A stretch of 64,000 nucleotides of DNA from Candidatus Caccoplasma merdavium (GTDB taxonomy: Bacteria; Bacteroidota; Bacteroidia; Bacteroidales; UBA11471): assembly GCA_018715595.1 (NCBI GenBank), contig DVLI01000011.1:43501-107500 (forward strand), written 5' to 3'. The notes beneath the pieces were generated by a model. The model did no database searches. It was not told where the DNA came from and saw nothing but the letters and a program-made list of their open reading frames with translations. Positions 1-7,701 of this stretch are shown here, in pieces. Made by a program: the position numbers and the translations under genes. How positions within the stretch are numbered: position 1 is the stretch's first letter; every line of letters starts with the position of its first letter.

Positions 1-268
1 CGATTTCGACCGTGTGCAACTCGGCGTCGGCAGGCATACCCTCGGCCAGGCACAGGGTGGAGTAACCGGTAAACGTGCCTATTTCGAGCAGGCGCCGCGG
101 ACGTTGCAGGCGGCATATCATTTTGAGAATGCGTCCCTGCAAATGACCCGACATCATGCGGGGCCGCAACGAATGGATATAGGTATCGCGACTCAGGCGA
201 GCCAACAAATCGCCCTCGGCATCGATGTGGGCAAGAATATATTCTTGAATATTCTCCTCTTCGGCCAT
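1..268 (-). CDS. O-methyltransferase, class I SAM-dependent (C-terminus cut off by window edge)
   Basis: Only the first 89 codons are in the window. The visible part begins MAEEENIQEYILAHID and contains LEIGTFTGYST, the glycine-rich motif I that binds S-adenosylmethionine, followed by an acidic TVEI motif. This matches the small CCoAOMT-like O-methyltransferase family (about 210 residues when complete). The ATG lies one base after the TGA of pyruvate kinase on the same strand, so the two are almost certainly cotranscribed. The methyl acceptor cannot be inferred. Family is fairly sure; function beyond methyl transfer is not. Confidence 0.8.
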   Translation of the reverse strand, partial: MAEEENIQEYILAHIDAEGDLLARLSRDTYIHSLRPRMMSGHLQGRILKMICRLQRPRRLLEIGTFTGYSTLCLAEGMPADAELHTVEI

Positions 269-269
269 C

Positions 270-1736
270 TCAACACACGTCTTCGAGATTGGGGAGGATA
301 TAGCGGTCATATCCTTTCAGCACCAATCCGGCTTTGTTGATTTCGAGGAACGAGCTGCCCGACCCTTCACCGAAAGCCCCTCCGATGTAGGCAATCAGGT
401 CGTCGCTGGTAATCATTCCGTTCTCGATGAGCGACGAGAGCCCTTTGAAGAGATATTCGCGCGAAGTCGACATCTCATGCTGGTAGAAGGCTATGACACC
501 ATAGGAAAGGGCCAACTGACGCATCGTGCGTTCACTGTAACATACGGCCAGCACCGGGTCCTGACCACGATAGGCGGCCAGGTTGCGAGCCGTGCGGCCG
601 GTGTAGCTGTCGGTAACGATGGCTTTCACGCCGAGCACCTTGGCCGACTCCACGGCATGCTTGGCCAGGAACGAGGTGGTGTCGATGACTTCCCCTTCGA
701 CGTTTACCTGAATATCGTTGTCGGAGAGTTTCGAAAGCTCGGCTTCCTTGGCGATGCGCGACATGGTGGCAATGGCCTCCACGGGATATTTGCCATAGGC
801 GGTCTCGCCGCTCAGCATGAGGGCGTCGGTGCGATAATAGATGGCATTGGCAATATCGGTCACCTCGGCGCGGGTGGGACGCGGATTTTTTATCATCGAA
901 TGCAACATCTGCGTGGCCACGATAACAGGCTTCTTGGCCTGCACGCATTTCTTGATGAGACGGCGCTGTATGCCGGGGATCTTCTCCTGCGGCACCTCGA
1001 TGCCCAGGTCGCCGCGGGCGACCATGACGCCGTAGGCCACTTCGAGTATCTCGTCGATATTGTCGACACCTTCCTGGTTCTCGATTTTGGCAATGATTTT
1101 TATCTTGCTGTTGTGGGCATCGAGAATCTCCTGTATGGCCAAGACATCTTGCCGGTTGCGCACAAACGAGTGGGCGATAAAATCGATGTCCTTGTCGATG
1201 GCATAGAGAATGTTGCGACGGTCCTTCTCGGTGAGGGCGGGCAGGTTGATGCGCACACCGGGCACGTTCACACTCTTACGCGAGCCCAGTTCTCCGGCAT
1301 TCTGCGCCACGCACAAGAGGTAGTCTTCGTGCTTTTCGAGTACGCGGAATTCGAGTTCGCCGTCGTCGATGAGCACGACACTGTCGACCGAAAGGTCTTT
1401 GGTGAAGTCGACATACGATACGTTGATTTGGTCATGTGTCGTAAAAGCATCGGGCTTGCCCGACATGCGCACAATATCGCCGGCGGTAAAGGAAATGCTC
1501 CCGTCATTCTCTATAAAAGTCGTTCTCACTTCGGGGCCTTTCGTGTCCATGAGAATGGCTATCGTATTGGAAACAGCTCTTACATTATTAATAATACGGT
1601 CGAAGCCTTCGGCGGTGAGGTGGGCCGAATTCATTCGCACTACGTTCATTCCGTTTTCGAAAAGTGCACGCACGAAATCGACGTCGCAACGCTTGTCCGA
1701 AACCGTAGCAACAATCTTTGTCTGTTTTGATGTCAT
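270..1736 (-). CDS. pyk: Pyruvate kinase
   Basis: Converts phosphoenolpyruvate and ADP to pyruvate and ATP, the last step of glycolysis, in the cytosol. The 488-residue length is normal. Visible landmarks in order: KTKIVATV at the N-terminus, NVVRMNSAH (residues 31-39, the NxxR.N..H active-site strand), DTKGPEVRT (64-72, ADP and metal binding), IIAKIENQEG (catalytic Lys and metal-binding Glu), MVARGDLGIEVP, ATQMLHSM and TRAEVTD. The B domain between about residues 73 and 165 is present. The usual FSH triplet is SAH here. It lies between aroQ upstream (16-base gap) and the O-methyltransferase downstream (1 base). Confidence 0.97.
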   Translation of the reverse strand: MTSKQTKIVATVSDKRCDVDFVRALFENGMNVVRMNSAHLTAEGFDRIINNVRAVSNTIAILMDTKGPEVRTTFIENDGSISFTAGDIVRMSGKPDAFTTHDQINVSYVDFTKDLSVDSVVLIDDGELEFRVLEKHEDYLLCVAQNAGELGSRKSVNVPGVRINLPALTEKDRRNILYAIDKDIDFIAHSFVRNRQDVLAIQEILDAHNSKIKIIAKIENQEGVDNIDEILEVAYGVMVARGDLGIEVPQEKIPGIQRRLIKKCVQAKKPVIVATQMLHSMIKNPRPTRAEVTDIANAIYYRTDALMLSGETAYGKYPVEAIATMSRIAKEAELSKLSDNDIQVNVEGEVIDTTSFLAKHAVESAKVLGVKAIVTDSYTGRTARNLAAYRGQDPVLAVCYSERTMRQLALSYGVIAFYQHEMSTSREYLFKGLSSLIENGMITSDDLIAYIGGAFGEGSGSSFLEINKAGLVLKGYDRYILPNLEDVC

Positions 1737-1752
1737 ATTATATAGGATAGGT

Positions 1753-2184
1753 TTACTTGTTTTTTTCTGTTTCGAGAAGCGCCTCGACGGCGAGGCGGTA
1801 AGAGTCGAGCCCGAAACCGGCTATCGAACCCCGACAGGCGGCGGCAATCATCGACACATGGCGATAAGGCTCACGGGCATGGATATTGGAAATGTGCACT
1901 TCGACCACAGGTGCCGGCACGGCCCTGATGGCATCGGAAAGAGCAATGGAGGTGTGGGTGTAGGCTCCGGCATTGAGCACAATGCCCACGGGCGAGAAAC
2001 CGCACGCGTGGATTTGGTTTATCAACTCGCCTTCGACGTTCGACTGGTAATAGTGAATGGTGTGGTGGGGATAGCGGGCCCGCAACGTTTCGAGATAACT
2101 TTCAAACGAAGCGTCGCCATAAACGCTCTTCTCGCGTTTCCCCAACAAATTCAAGTTCGGTCCGTTAATAATCCATATATCCAT
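1753..2184 (-). CDS. aroQ: 3-dehydroquinate dehydratase, type II
   Basis: Catalyses trans-dehydration of 3-dehydroquinate to 3-dehydroshikimate in the shikimate pathway. At 143 residues it has the standard type II size. The sequence shows NGPNLNLLGKRE (8-19), the catalytic Tyr22 in SVYGD, the SNVEGELI loop, NAGAYTHTS, and the catalytic His in VEVHISNIHAREPYRH. It is the first gene of a minus-strand operon with pyk and the O-methyltransferase. The start is the only Met preceding the conserved IINGPN strand. Another shikimate gene, aroK, is about 4.8 kb away and separately transcribed. Confidence 0.97.
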   Translation of the reverse strand: MDIWIINGPNLNLLGKREKSVYGDASFESYLETLRARYPHHTIHYYQSNVEGELINQIHACGFSPVGIVLNAGAYTHTSIALSDAIRAVPAPVVEVHISNIHAREPYRHVSMIAAACRGSIAGFGLDSYRLAVEALLETEKNK

Positions 2185-2200
2185 AAGTCAAAAGATTTCG

Positions 2201-2208
2201 TATCTTTG
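2201..2208 (+). promoter_or_regulatory. Predicted xerD promoter (-7 element TATCTTTG)
   Basis: Exact match to the Bacteroidota -7 consensus TAnnTTTG, about 95 bases upstream of the xerD ATG. No clear -33 TTTG at 19-20 bases upstream. The predicted start near 2215 means that the xerD leader runs antisense to the aroQ leader. Confidence 0.5.
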
Positions 2209-2263
2209 CCACCAGGAAAACCTCCAATCAGGGAGAGAAGTTCGATTGTAACAAAATTTTCGG

Positions 2264-2271
2264 CAAAAGTA
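2264..2271 (-). promoter_or_regulatory. Predicted aroQ operon promoter (-7 element TACTTTTG on minus strand)
   Basis: Minus-strand TACTTTTG fits TAnnTTTG. It would start aroQ-pyk transcription near 2258, leaving a leader of about 74 bases. A TTG lies 23 bases upstream, longer than the usual spacing, so support is moderate. Confidence 0.45.
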
Positions 2272-2304
2272 CAAAAAGATTACGAAATACAGCGCAATAT
2301 CACC

Positions 2305-3213
2305 ATGATTGTTAGCCATTCGAAGTTGTTAAAATCGTTCTCGCGCCACCTGAAACTCGAAAAAGGAGTCTCGGACAATACCATCGACGGCTATCTGCAT
2401 GACGTAGACAAACTCTTCCGTTACCTCTCCCCCGACTCAGAACCCAGCATCGACCAACTGGCCGGAGCCAACATCACCCAGTTTATCTGCCAGTTGCAAG
2501 ACCTCGGCATACAGGCCCGCTCCCAAGCCCGCATCATCTCGGGGCTGAAAGCCTTCTACACCTTCCTGCGCCTCGAAGGGTACATCGACAACGACCCGAT
2601 GGAACTCATCGAAGGTCCCAAGTTGGGCCGCAAGTTGCCCGAAGTCCTCACCGTCGAGGAGATAGATGCCATCATCGGGTCGTTCGACATGTCACGCCCC
2701 GAAAGCCAACGCAACCGCGCCATCATCGAGACGATGTATGACTGTGGGCTGCGGGTCTCGGAACTCGTTGGGTTGCGCCTCTCGCAGATACATGCCGACG
2801 ACGAGTACATCATCGTCGAGGGAAAAGGCAGCAAGCAGCGGCTCGTCCCCATCTCGCAAAACGCCCTGCACGAGATACGGCTCTACCTGCAAGACCGCCG
2901 CCACCTCACCCCCAAACGGGGCGACGAAGACATACTCTTCCTCAACCGGCGCGGCGGACGCCTGAGCCGCGTGATGATATTCTACATCATCAAGGAACGG
3001 TGCGAAGCCTGCGGCATACAAAAAAACATCAGCCCCCACACCCTGCGCCACAGCTTTGCCACCCACCTGCTCGAAGGGGGAGCCAACCTGCGCGCCATAC
3101 AACAAATGCTCGGCCACGAAAGCATCACCACCACCGAAATCTATGTGCATCTCGACAATGCCCTGTTGCGCAGCGAGATACTCACCCACCACCCCCGCAA
3201 CCACCGGAAGTGA
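2305..3213 (+). CDS. xerD: Site-specific tyrosine recombinase XerC/XerD type
   Basis: Resolves chromosome dimers at dif sites by strand exchange. The 302-residue protein has the full two-domain form: SAM-like core-binding domain (about 5-90) and catalytic domain (about 110-290). Catalytic residues are all visible: Arg150 (DCGLRVSEL), Lys174/177 (GKGSKQR), His245-x-x-Arg248 (HTLRHSFATH), His271 (LGHESITTTEIY) and nucleophile Tyr280. The frame stays open upstream, but homology begins at this ATG and upstream sequence lies in or before the promoter. The position next to aroQ is the usual Bacteroidales arrangement, so it is taken as the housekeeping XerD rather than an element integrase. Confidence 0.93.
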   Translation: MIVSHSKLLKSFSRHLKLEKGVSDNTIDGYLHDVDKLFRYLSPDSEPSIDQLAGANITQFICQLQDLGIQARSQARIISGLKAFYTFLRLEGYIDNDPMELIEGPKLGRKLPEVLTVEEIDAIIGSFDMSRPESQRNRAIIETMYDCGLRVSELVGLRLSQIHADDEYIIVEGKGSKQRLVPISQNALHEIRLYLQDRRHLTPKRGDEDILFLNRRGGRLSRVMIFYIIKERCEACGIQKNISPHTLRHSFATHLLEGGANLRAIQQMLGHESITTTEIYVHLDNALLRSEILTHHPRNHRK

Positions 3214-3269
3214 AAAATCATCGCTCCGACCCCATCCGGCACGAGACAAGCGCGGGAAATATCCACGGC

Positions 3270-3300
3270 TTGCAAAGACAAAATATATTCGCTACATTTG
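3270..3300 (+). promoter_or_regulatory. Predicted promoter for the first glycosyltransferase
   Basis: TTG at 3270-3272, a 20-base spacer, and TACATTTG at 3293-3300: a full -33/-7 Bacteroidota promoter. The ATG at 3323 gives a leader of about 16 bases, and this rules out the upstream in-frame starts. Confidence 0.65.
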
Positions 3301-3322
3301 CTCGTCACACAACTATCGACAC

Positions 3323-4162
3323 ATGACTTCACCGGCAATAAGCATCATCGTTCCCTGTTTCAAGCAGGCCGAATATCTGCCCGAAGCGCTCGACTCGCTC
3401 ATCGCCCAAACTTTTGAGAACTGGGAAGCGATTGTCGTAAACGACGGGTCACCCGACCACACCGAGGAAATCGCCCTCGCCTACGCTGCCAAGGACCCCC
3501 GCATCAAATATCTGCCGCTCGAAAACGGCGGCGTGGCCCGAGCCCGAAACCGGGGCATCGCCATCGCCCAAGGCGAGTATATCCTACCGCTCGACGCCGA
3601 CGATACCATCGCCCCCACTTATCTCGAAAAAGCCAAAGCCGCACTCGACAACAATCCGGCCCTCAAAGCCGTCTATTGCCAAGCGCAACTCTTCGGCAGC
3701 CAAAAGGGACCCTGGGGAGTCAAATACCGCGACTATAAAACACTGCTCGTTGTCAATTCGATATTCGTCACGACCCTCTTCCGCAAAGCCGACGCCGAGG
3801 CCATCGGGGGATTCGACGAGAAAATGATCTCGGGACATGAAGACTGGGATTTCTTCATTCGCCTCCTCGGCGGAGACGGACACATCTACCAAATACCCGA
3901 AACACTCTTCAACTACCGCATCAAGAATTTGTCGCGGAACACCGAAGCCGTCAAACGGCTTTCCGACACCCAATACTACCTGCTCGACAAGAACCGGGCT
4001 CTTTACCAGCAATTCTATCCGCTGCCTTTCAACGGTATCGGAGGCGCCGAAATCATGGCCGCAGAGGCCGAAGCCCTGCGTAGCGAAGTCGTCAAATACC
4101 GTGAACGACGGCGAAACCGATGGTACAAGAGACTATACCGCGCCCTGTTGGGCAAGCAATAG
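3323..4162 (+). CDS. Family 2 glycosyltransferase
   Basis: Predicted inverting GT-A transferase of 279 residues that adds a sugar from a nucleotide donor to a cell-surface glycan or lipid-linked precursor. It starts with ISIIVPCFKQ, has VVNDGSPD (donor-binding Asp41) and LPLDADDT, whose DxD-like acidic cluster is at residues 91-94. GHEDWDFFIRL further on is the typical acceptor-side ED motif. No membrane segment is seen; the basic C-terminus (RERRRNRWYKR) may bind membrane. It is followed by another GT2 gene with its own promoter. Donor and acceptor are unknown. Confidence 0.88.
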   Translation: MTSPAISIIVPCFKQAEYLPEALDSLIAQTFENWEAIVVNDGSPDHTEEIALAYAAKDPRIKYLPLENGGVARARNRGIAIAQGEYILPLDADDTIAPTYLEKAKAALDNNPALKAVYCQAQLFGSQKGPWGVKYRDYKTLLVVNSIFVTTLFRKADAEAIGGFDEKMISGHEDWDFFIRLLGGDGHIYQIPETLFNYRIKNLSRNTEAVKRLSDTQYYLLDKNRALYQQFYPLPFNGIGGAEIMAAEAEALRSEVVKYRERRRNRWYKRLYRALLGKQ

Positions 4163-4206
4163 GGCATACCCGACAAAAAAGCTGAAACAATCTCTACACC
4201 GCCCTG

Positions 4207-4236
4207 TTGCCGGAAGACAAATTTAACCTACCTTTG
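4207..4236 (+). promoter_or_regulatory. Predicted promoter for the second glycosyltransferase
   Basis: TTG at 4207-4209, a 19-base spacer and TACCTTTG at 4229-4236. The downstream ATG at 4265 is about 22 bases from the predicted start. Confidence 0.65.
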
Positions 4237-4264
4237 CAGCCTCAAAAGAGCACAAGAAAAAGAC

Positions 4265-5227
4265 ATGAAAGTTTCTGTGATTATTCCCAATTACTGCCAC
4301 GCCCGCTTTTTGAACAGACGCATCGACTCGGTACTCAACCAGACCTACGACGATTTCGAGGTCATCATTCTCGACGACTGCTCCACCGACAACAGCCGCG
4401 ACATCATCGAGACATACCGCCACCACCCCCGCGTGTCGCATATCGTCTACAACGAAAAGAACAGCGGGTCGACCTTCGTGCAATGGGACAAGGGCTTCGA
4501 ACTGGCACAAGGCCAATACATCTGGATTGCCGAGAGCGACGATGAGGCCGCCCCTACCTTCCTCGAAGAATGCGTCACCCAACTCGAAAAACACCCCTCG
4601 GCCACGATAGCTTTCTCCGACTGCCTTTTTGTCGACGAAAACACCGAGGACCTGCACGAGCCCAAATTGCAACTCTCCTACCGGCTGAGAGACAAAAAAC
4701 GCGACACGCCCTACACCCTTTTCGACGGCCGGGCGTTTATCAACCACCGCATGTTCTACCAGAACTATATCATGAACGCCAGCATGGTCGTTTTCCGCAA
4801 AGACGCCCGCCCCACAAACGAAGCCTACAAAAAATACCGCTATGTGGGCGACTGGCTTTTCTGGGTAGGCTTGCTGCTCAACGGCGACGCCGTGTATATC
4901 GACAAGCCCCTCGACTACTTCCGCCAACACGGCAAGAACACCACCTCGAAATCGATTTCCACGGGAAACAACTACAAAGAGATGGCCCACCTGATGCAGG
5001 ACATCTGCCGGCAGGTAAATCCGCCGCGAGGATTCAAGCTCTTTCTTTACGGGCGTTTCCTGGTACGCATCAAACGCCTGCACAAAGGCTTTGAATACCG
5101 ACACGACACCATCGAAGAGATTTACGACTATTGGGGCGATATACAGAACCCGCTGACGGCCATCGTCTGGTACCGCCTGGCAAAAATCCTGCACATCTAC
5201 CGCGACGAGAAACCGTATATGCCCTGA
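4265..5227 (+). CDS. Family 2 glycosyltransferase
   Basis: A second GT-A transferase, 320 residues, with KVSVIIPNY at the start, ILDDCSTD (Asp pair at 37-38) and ESDDE at 90-94 as the DxD equivalent. GDWLFWVGLL corresponds to the acceptor-binding ED region. It is similar in plan to the preceding gene but not a close copy. Together with the DUF5672 gene 72 bases downstream it forms a small glycan-decoration cluster between housekeeping genes. Substrate is not inferable. Confidence 0.88.
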   Translation: MKVSVIIPNYCHARFLNRRIDSVLNQTYDDFEVIILDDCSTDNSRDIIETYRHHPRVSHIVYNEKNSGSTFVQWDKGFELAQGQYIWIAESDDEAAPTFLEECVTQLEKHPSATIAFSDCLFVDENTEDLHEPKLQLSYRLRDKKRDTPYTLFDGRAFINHRMFYQNYIMNASMVVFRKDARPTNEAYKKYRYVGDWLFWVGLLLNGDAVYIDKPLDYFRQHGKNTTSKSISTGNNYKEMAHLMQDICRQVNPPRGFKLFLYGRFLVRIKRLHKGFEYRHDTIEEIYDYWGDIQNPLTAIVWYRLAKILHIYRDEKPYMP

Positions 5228-5299
5228 TTCCACCTCCCCGCGTGCAGCAATAGGCGACACTCGGCCATTTTATAAATATACCTCGAAACGCTTACAGAC

Positions 5300-6097
5300 A
5301 TGTCTTCAAACGTCAAAATCGTCATTCCCGTATACCAGGTGCCCCTCACCCCGCAGGAGGAACTGTCGGTAAAACAGTCGGCAAAAGTGTTGCACAACTA
5401 TCCGATATGCTTCGTCGTGCCGCAAGGATTATCGACCGAAAGCCTCCAAGCACTCGTCCCCCAGGCCGAAATCATCGCCGTGAGTGACGAATGGCTGGGT
5501 CGCAAAAACGGCATCGGCGGCTATAACCGCATGATGATGTCACGCGAATTTTACGACCTGTTTTCCGACATGGAGTATATTCTCATCTGCCAGCCCGACG
5601 TGTGGATATTCCGCGATGAATTGGAGGCATGGTGCCAAAAAGGCTATGACTATGTGGGGGCACCGTGGATCAAGCACCCGAGATACAAGCATTTCATTCC
5701 CCGGGCATGGCTCCACCTGCAAAAGGCATTCCACCCGCAACGACTCGTGCACCGGCTCGACACGCTCGGCCGCATCGGCAACGGCGGCCTCTCGCTGCGT
5801 CGGGTCGGCTCGTTCAGAAACGCTTGCGCAAAATACCAGAAAACCATCGACCACTTCTGCCGGCACCGGCACCACCTCTACAACGAAGATGTCTTCTGGG
5901 CCGTCATTCCCAAAGAATTCAAATACCCCACGGTCGAAGAGGCACTGGGCTTCTCATTCGATGTGAAACCCGGCCTGCTCTATGAGATGAGCGGCGAAAA
6001 ACTGCCGTTCGGCTGTCACGGGTGGACCAAACCGCGGCTCTTCAAATTCTGGAAGAACCACATTCCCTATACCCCCGAGCCTGAAACACGGCAATAA
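5300..6097 (+). CDS. DUF5672 family protein, probable glycosyltransferase-like
   Basis: A 265-residue protein beginning VKIVIPVYQ. The body carries NRMMMSREFYDLF, YILICQPDVWIF (a D-x-W acidic motif like a donor-binding site), a GAPWI motif at about residue 120, and GNGGLSLRR, the pattern of the DUF5672 family found near polysaccharide genes. YNEDVFW near residue 195 is the acidic motif typical of its C-terminal half. It follows the two GT2 genes, which supports a glycan role; catalytic activity is inferred only from family resemblance. No signal peptide or membrane segment. Confidence 0.75.
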   Translation: MSSNVKIVIPVYQVPLTPQEELSVKQSAKVLHNYPICFVVPQGLSTESLQALVPQAEIIAVSDEWLGRKNGIGGYNRMMMSREFYDLFSDMEYILICQPDVWIFRDELEAWCQKGYDYVGAPWIKHPRYKHFIPRAWLHLQKAFHPQRLVHRLDTLGRIGNGGLSLRRVGSFRNACAKYQKTIDHFCRHRHHLYNEDVFWAVIPKEFKYPTVEEALGFSFDVKPGLLYEMSGEKLPFGCHGWTKPRLFKFWKNHIPYTPEPETRQ

Positions 6098-6226
6098 CCC
6101 GTCCCAAACGCAGCAAAGAGTGTGCACGCCTCTGGCAACGCACCGCAAGACGGCCGTTACACAAGAGAAAAAAGAAAAAGAGAAAATCGACGCGGGAAAG
6201 AACGTACAGAAAAAGAAGACAGAGCG

Positions 6227-6859
6227 CTATTTGCGACCGAAGTCGGCCGGCACCTCTCCCCACTCGCGGGTCTCCCACTTGACAATTTTGTTGGCATAAG
6301 CATTCTCCCGCAACCACTTCTCGGCGCGGGCAATAAGGTCGAATATGGGAGCGTTCTTCTCGGTGCGCGCCAACTTGGTTTTGCACTGCTTGGCCCGTAC
6401 CCAGGCAATGGCATTGCGGCTGTCGGAGCAGACGGTCATCGCGCTGTTGTTCTTTTTCAACAACGCCAACGCATGCACCAGCGCCAAGAACTCACCCACA
6501 TTGTTGGTTCCGTCGGGAAAAGGTCCCACCCTGAAAAGCACCTGGCCCGTGCGCACATACACCCCGCGATACTCCATCACACCGGGATTGCCGAGACACG
6601 ACGCATCGACCGCCACCGAGTCGAGCAACCATTCGGGGCACGACGCCGTCACCGGCGCCGCCCCGCTCCCCGAGGCCGACCGCCCGGCATAATAGGCCGA
6701 ATAACCTTCCCGAAAAGCCGCCGTAGCCTCTTCTTGCGAAGCAAAACTCTTGTATTTGGCGCCGGCATAGTTCTGCACCTGCCTACGGCACTCCGCCCAA
6801 GAAGAATATATTCCCGGCGAAACGCCCTCCCACACCACATAATATTTCGAATTTCCCAT
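6227..6859 (-). CDS. rnhA: Ribonuclease HI with N-terminal viroplasmin domain
   Basis: Cleaves RNA in RNA:DNA hybrids. With the start at 6859 it has 210 residues: a viroplasmin-like hybrid-binding domain (KYYVVWEGVSPGIYSSWAECRRQV with F/Y-rich repeat, about 3-50), a linker of about 30 residues, and the RNase H fold. Acidic residues at expected places: Asp in VAVDASC, Glu in NVGEFLAL, Asp in VCSDSRNA, and the final Asp in PADFGRK. An in-frame ATG at 6883 lies inside the promoter, so the start at 6859 is preferred. It is convergent with the DUF5672 gene and divergent from aroK. Confidence 0.88.
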   Translation of the reverse strand: MGNSKYYVVWEGVSPGIYSSWAECRRQVQNYAGAKYKSFASQEEATAAFREGYSAYYAGRSASGSGAAPVTASCPEWLLDSVAVDASCLGNPGVMEYRGVYVRTGQVLFRVGPFPDGTNNVGEFLALVHALALLKKNNSAMTVCSDSRNAIAWVRAKQCKTKLARTEKNAPIFDLIARAEKWLRENAYANKIVKWETREWGEVPADFGRK

Positions 6860-6880
6860 CTTACCGTTGCTTTTGCCACA

Positions 6881-6914
6881 CAAATATAGGGATATTTATT
6901 GAGTTGTCGGCAAA
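6881..6914 (-). promoter_or_regulatory. Predicted rnhA promoter
   Basis: Minus-strand TATATTTG at 6881-6888 with TTTG at 6911-6914 (22-base spacer). The start point near 6875 gives a leader of about 16 bases and excludes the ATG at 6883. Confidence 0.55.
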
Positions 6915-6928
6915 ATAGGTTATTTTTG
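6899..6928 (+). promoter_or_regulatory. Predicted aroK promoter
   Basis: TTG at 6899-6901, a 19-base spacer, TATTTTTG at 6921-6928. It overlaps the -33 region of the rnhA promoter on the other strand, so the two genes share a back-to-back control region. Confidence 0.6.
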
Positions 6929-6969
6929 CAGTTGTCAAGCAAGAGACACAGCAGACACGAAACAACCCA

Positions 6970-7509
6970 ATGAAACGCATCTTCCTCATCGGATTCATGG
7001 GCTCGGGAAAAACGACCCTCGGCAAAGCCCTCTCCCGCCAGTTAGGCATCGACTTCATCGACCTCGACCTTTACATCGAAGCCCGATACCACAAAACCAT
7101 ACGGGAAATCTTTGCCGAAAGTGGAGAAGAACGGTTCAGGCAAATCGAGAAATCACTCCTGCACGAAGTCGCCGACTTCGAAAACGTCATCATTGCAGCC
7201 GGCGGAGGAACCCCCTGCTTCTTCGACAACATCGACTACATGAACGCGCACGGGACCTGCATCTACTTGAAGGCCACGACCGACGAGCTATGCCACCGGC
7301 TGGCCAACGGCCGCGACACCCGCCCCCTCTTGCAGGGAAAAAACGATGAGGAGCTGCGGCAATACATCGAACACACCCTGTCGCAACGCGACCCCTTCTA
7401 CTCCCGCGCCGCCCTCCATTTCGACACCGGGACACTCAATACCCGGCGCGAAATCGACAACACGGTAGAACGGTTGCTGCAACACCTCCGCGACAAACAG
7501 ATGGCTTGA
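6970..7509 (+). CDS. aroK: Shikimate kinase
   Basis: Phosphorylates shikimate with ATP, the fifth step of the shikimate pathway. Normal family length at 179 residues. Walker A GFMGSGKTT (8-16), shikimate-binding DLDLYIE (31-37) with the DxD, IREIFAESGEERFR, the shikimate-binding AAGGGTP, and the LID Arg in RDTRPLL are all present. Single-gene unit: the next gene starts 192 bases later behind its own promoter. Confidence 0.97.
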   Translation: MKRIFLIGFMGSGKTTLGKALSRQLGIDFIDLDLYIEARYHKTIREIFAESGEERFRQIEKSLLHEVADFENVIIAAGGGTPCFFDNIDYMNAHGTCIYLKATTDELCHRLANGRDTRPLLQGKNDEELRQYIEHTLSQRDPFYSRAALHFDTGTLNTRREIDNTVERLLQHLRDKQMA

Positions 7510-7551
7510 CAACGCAAGAGAGAGGAAAAGAACGATTTTTCCACAAACCAG

Positions 7552-7582
7552 TTGTTTGAATTACATTTTTTTATTTCCTTTG
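7552..7582 (+). promoter_or_regulatory. Predicted korAB promoter
   Basis: TTG at 7552-7554, a 20-base spacer and TTCCTTTG at 7575-7582, one mismatch from TAnnTTTG. Leader of roughly 113 bases, AT-rich, with no obvious hairpin. Confidence 0.4.
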
Positions 7583-7701
7583 CGGTTTCAAAAGAAATCT
7601 GTTTGCAATACGACAGTTTTTGCTACGCAATGAAAGAACAAAAAAAAACAGTTAACAAAACGACATAAGATAAAGTACGAATCAACATAAAACAAGGCAT
7701 T

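Noticed and set aside
2305..3213. Tyrosine recombinase as a sign of an integrated mobile element
   Set aside because: Its motifs and position beside aroQ match the housekeeping XerD; there are no attachment repeats or phage genes nearby.
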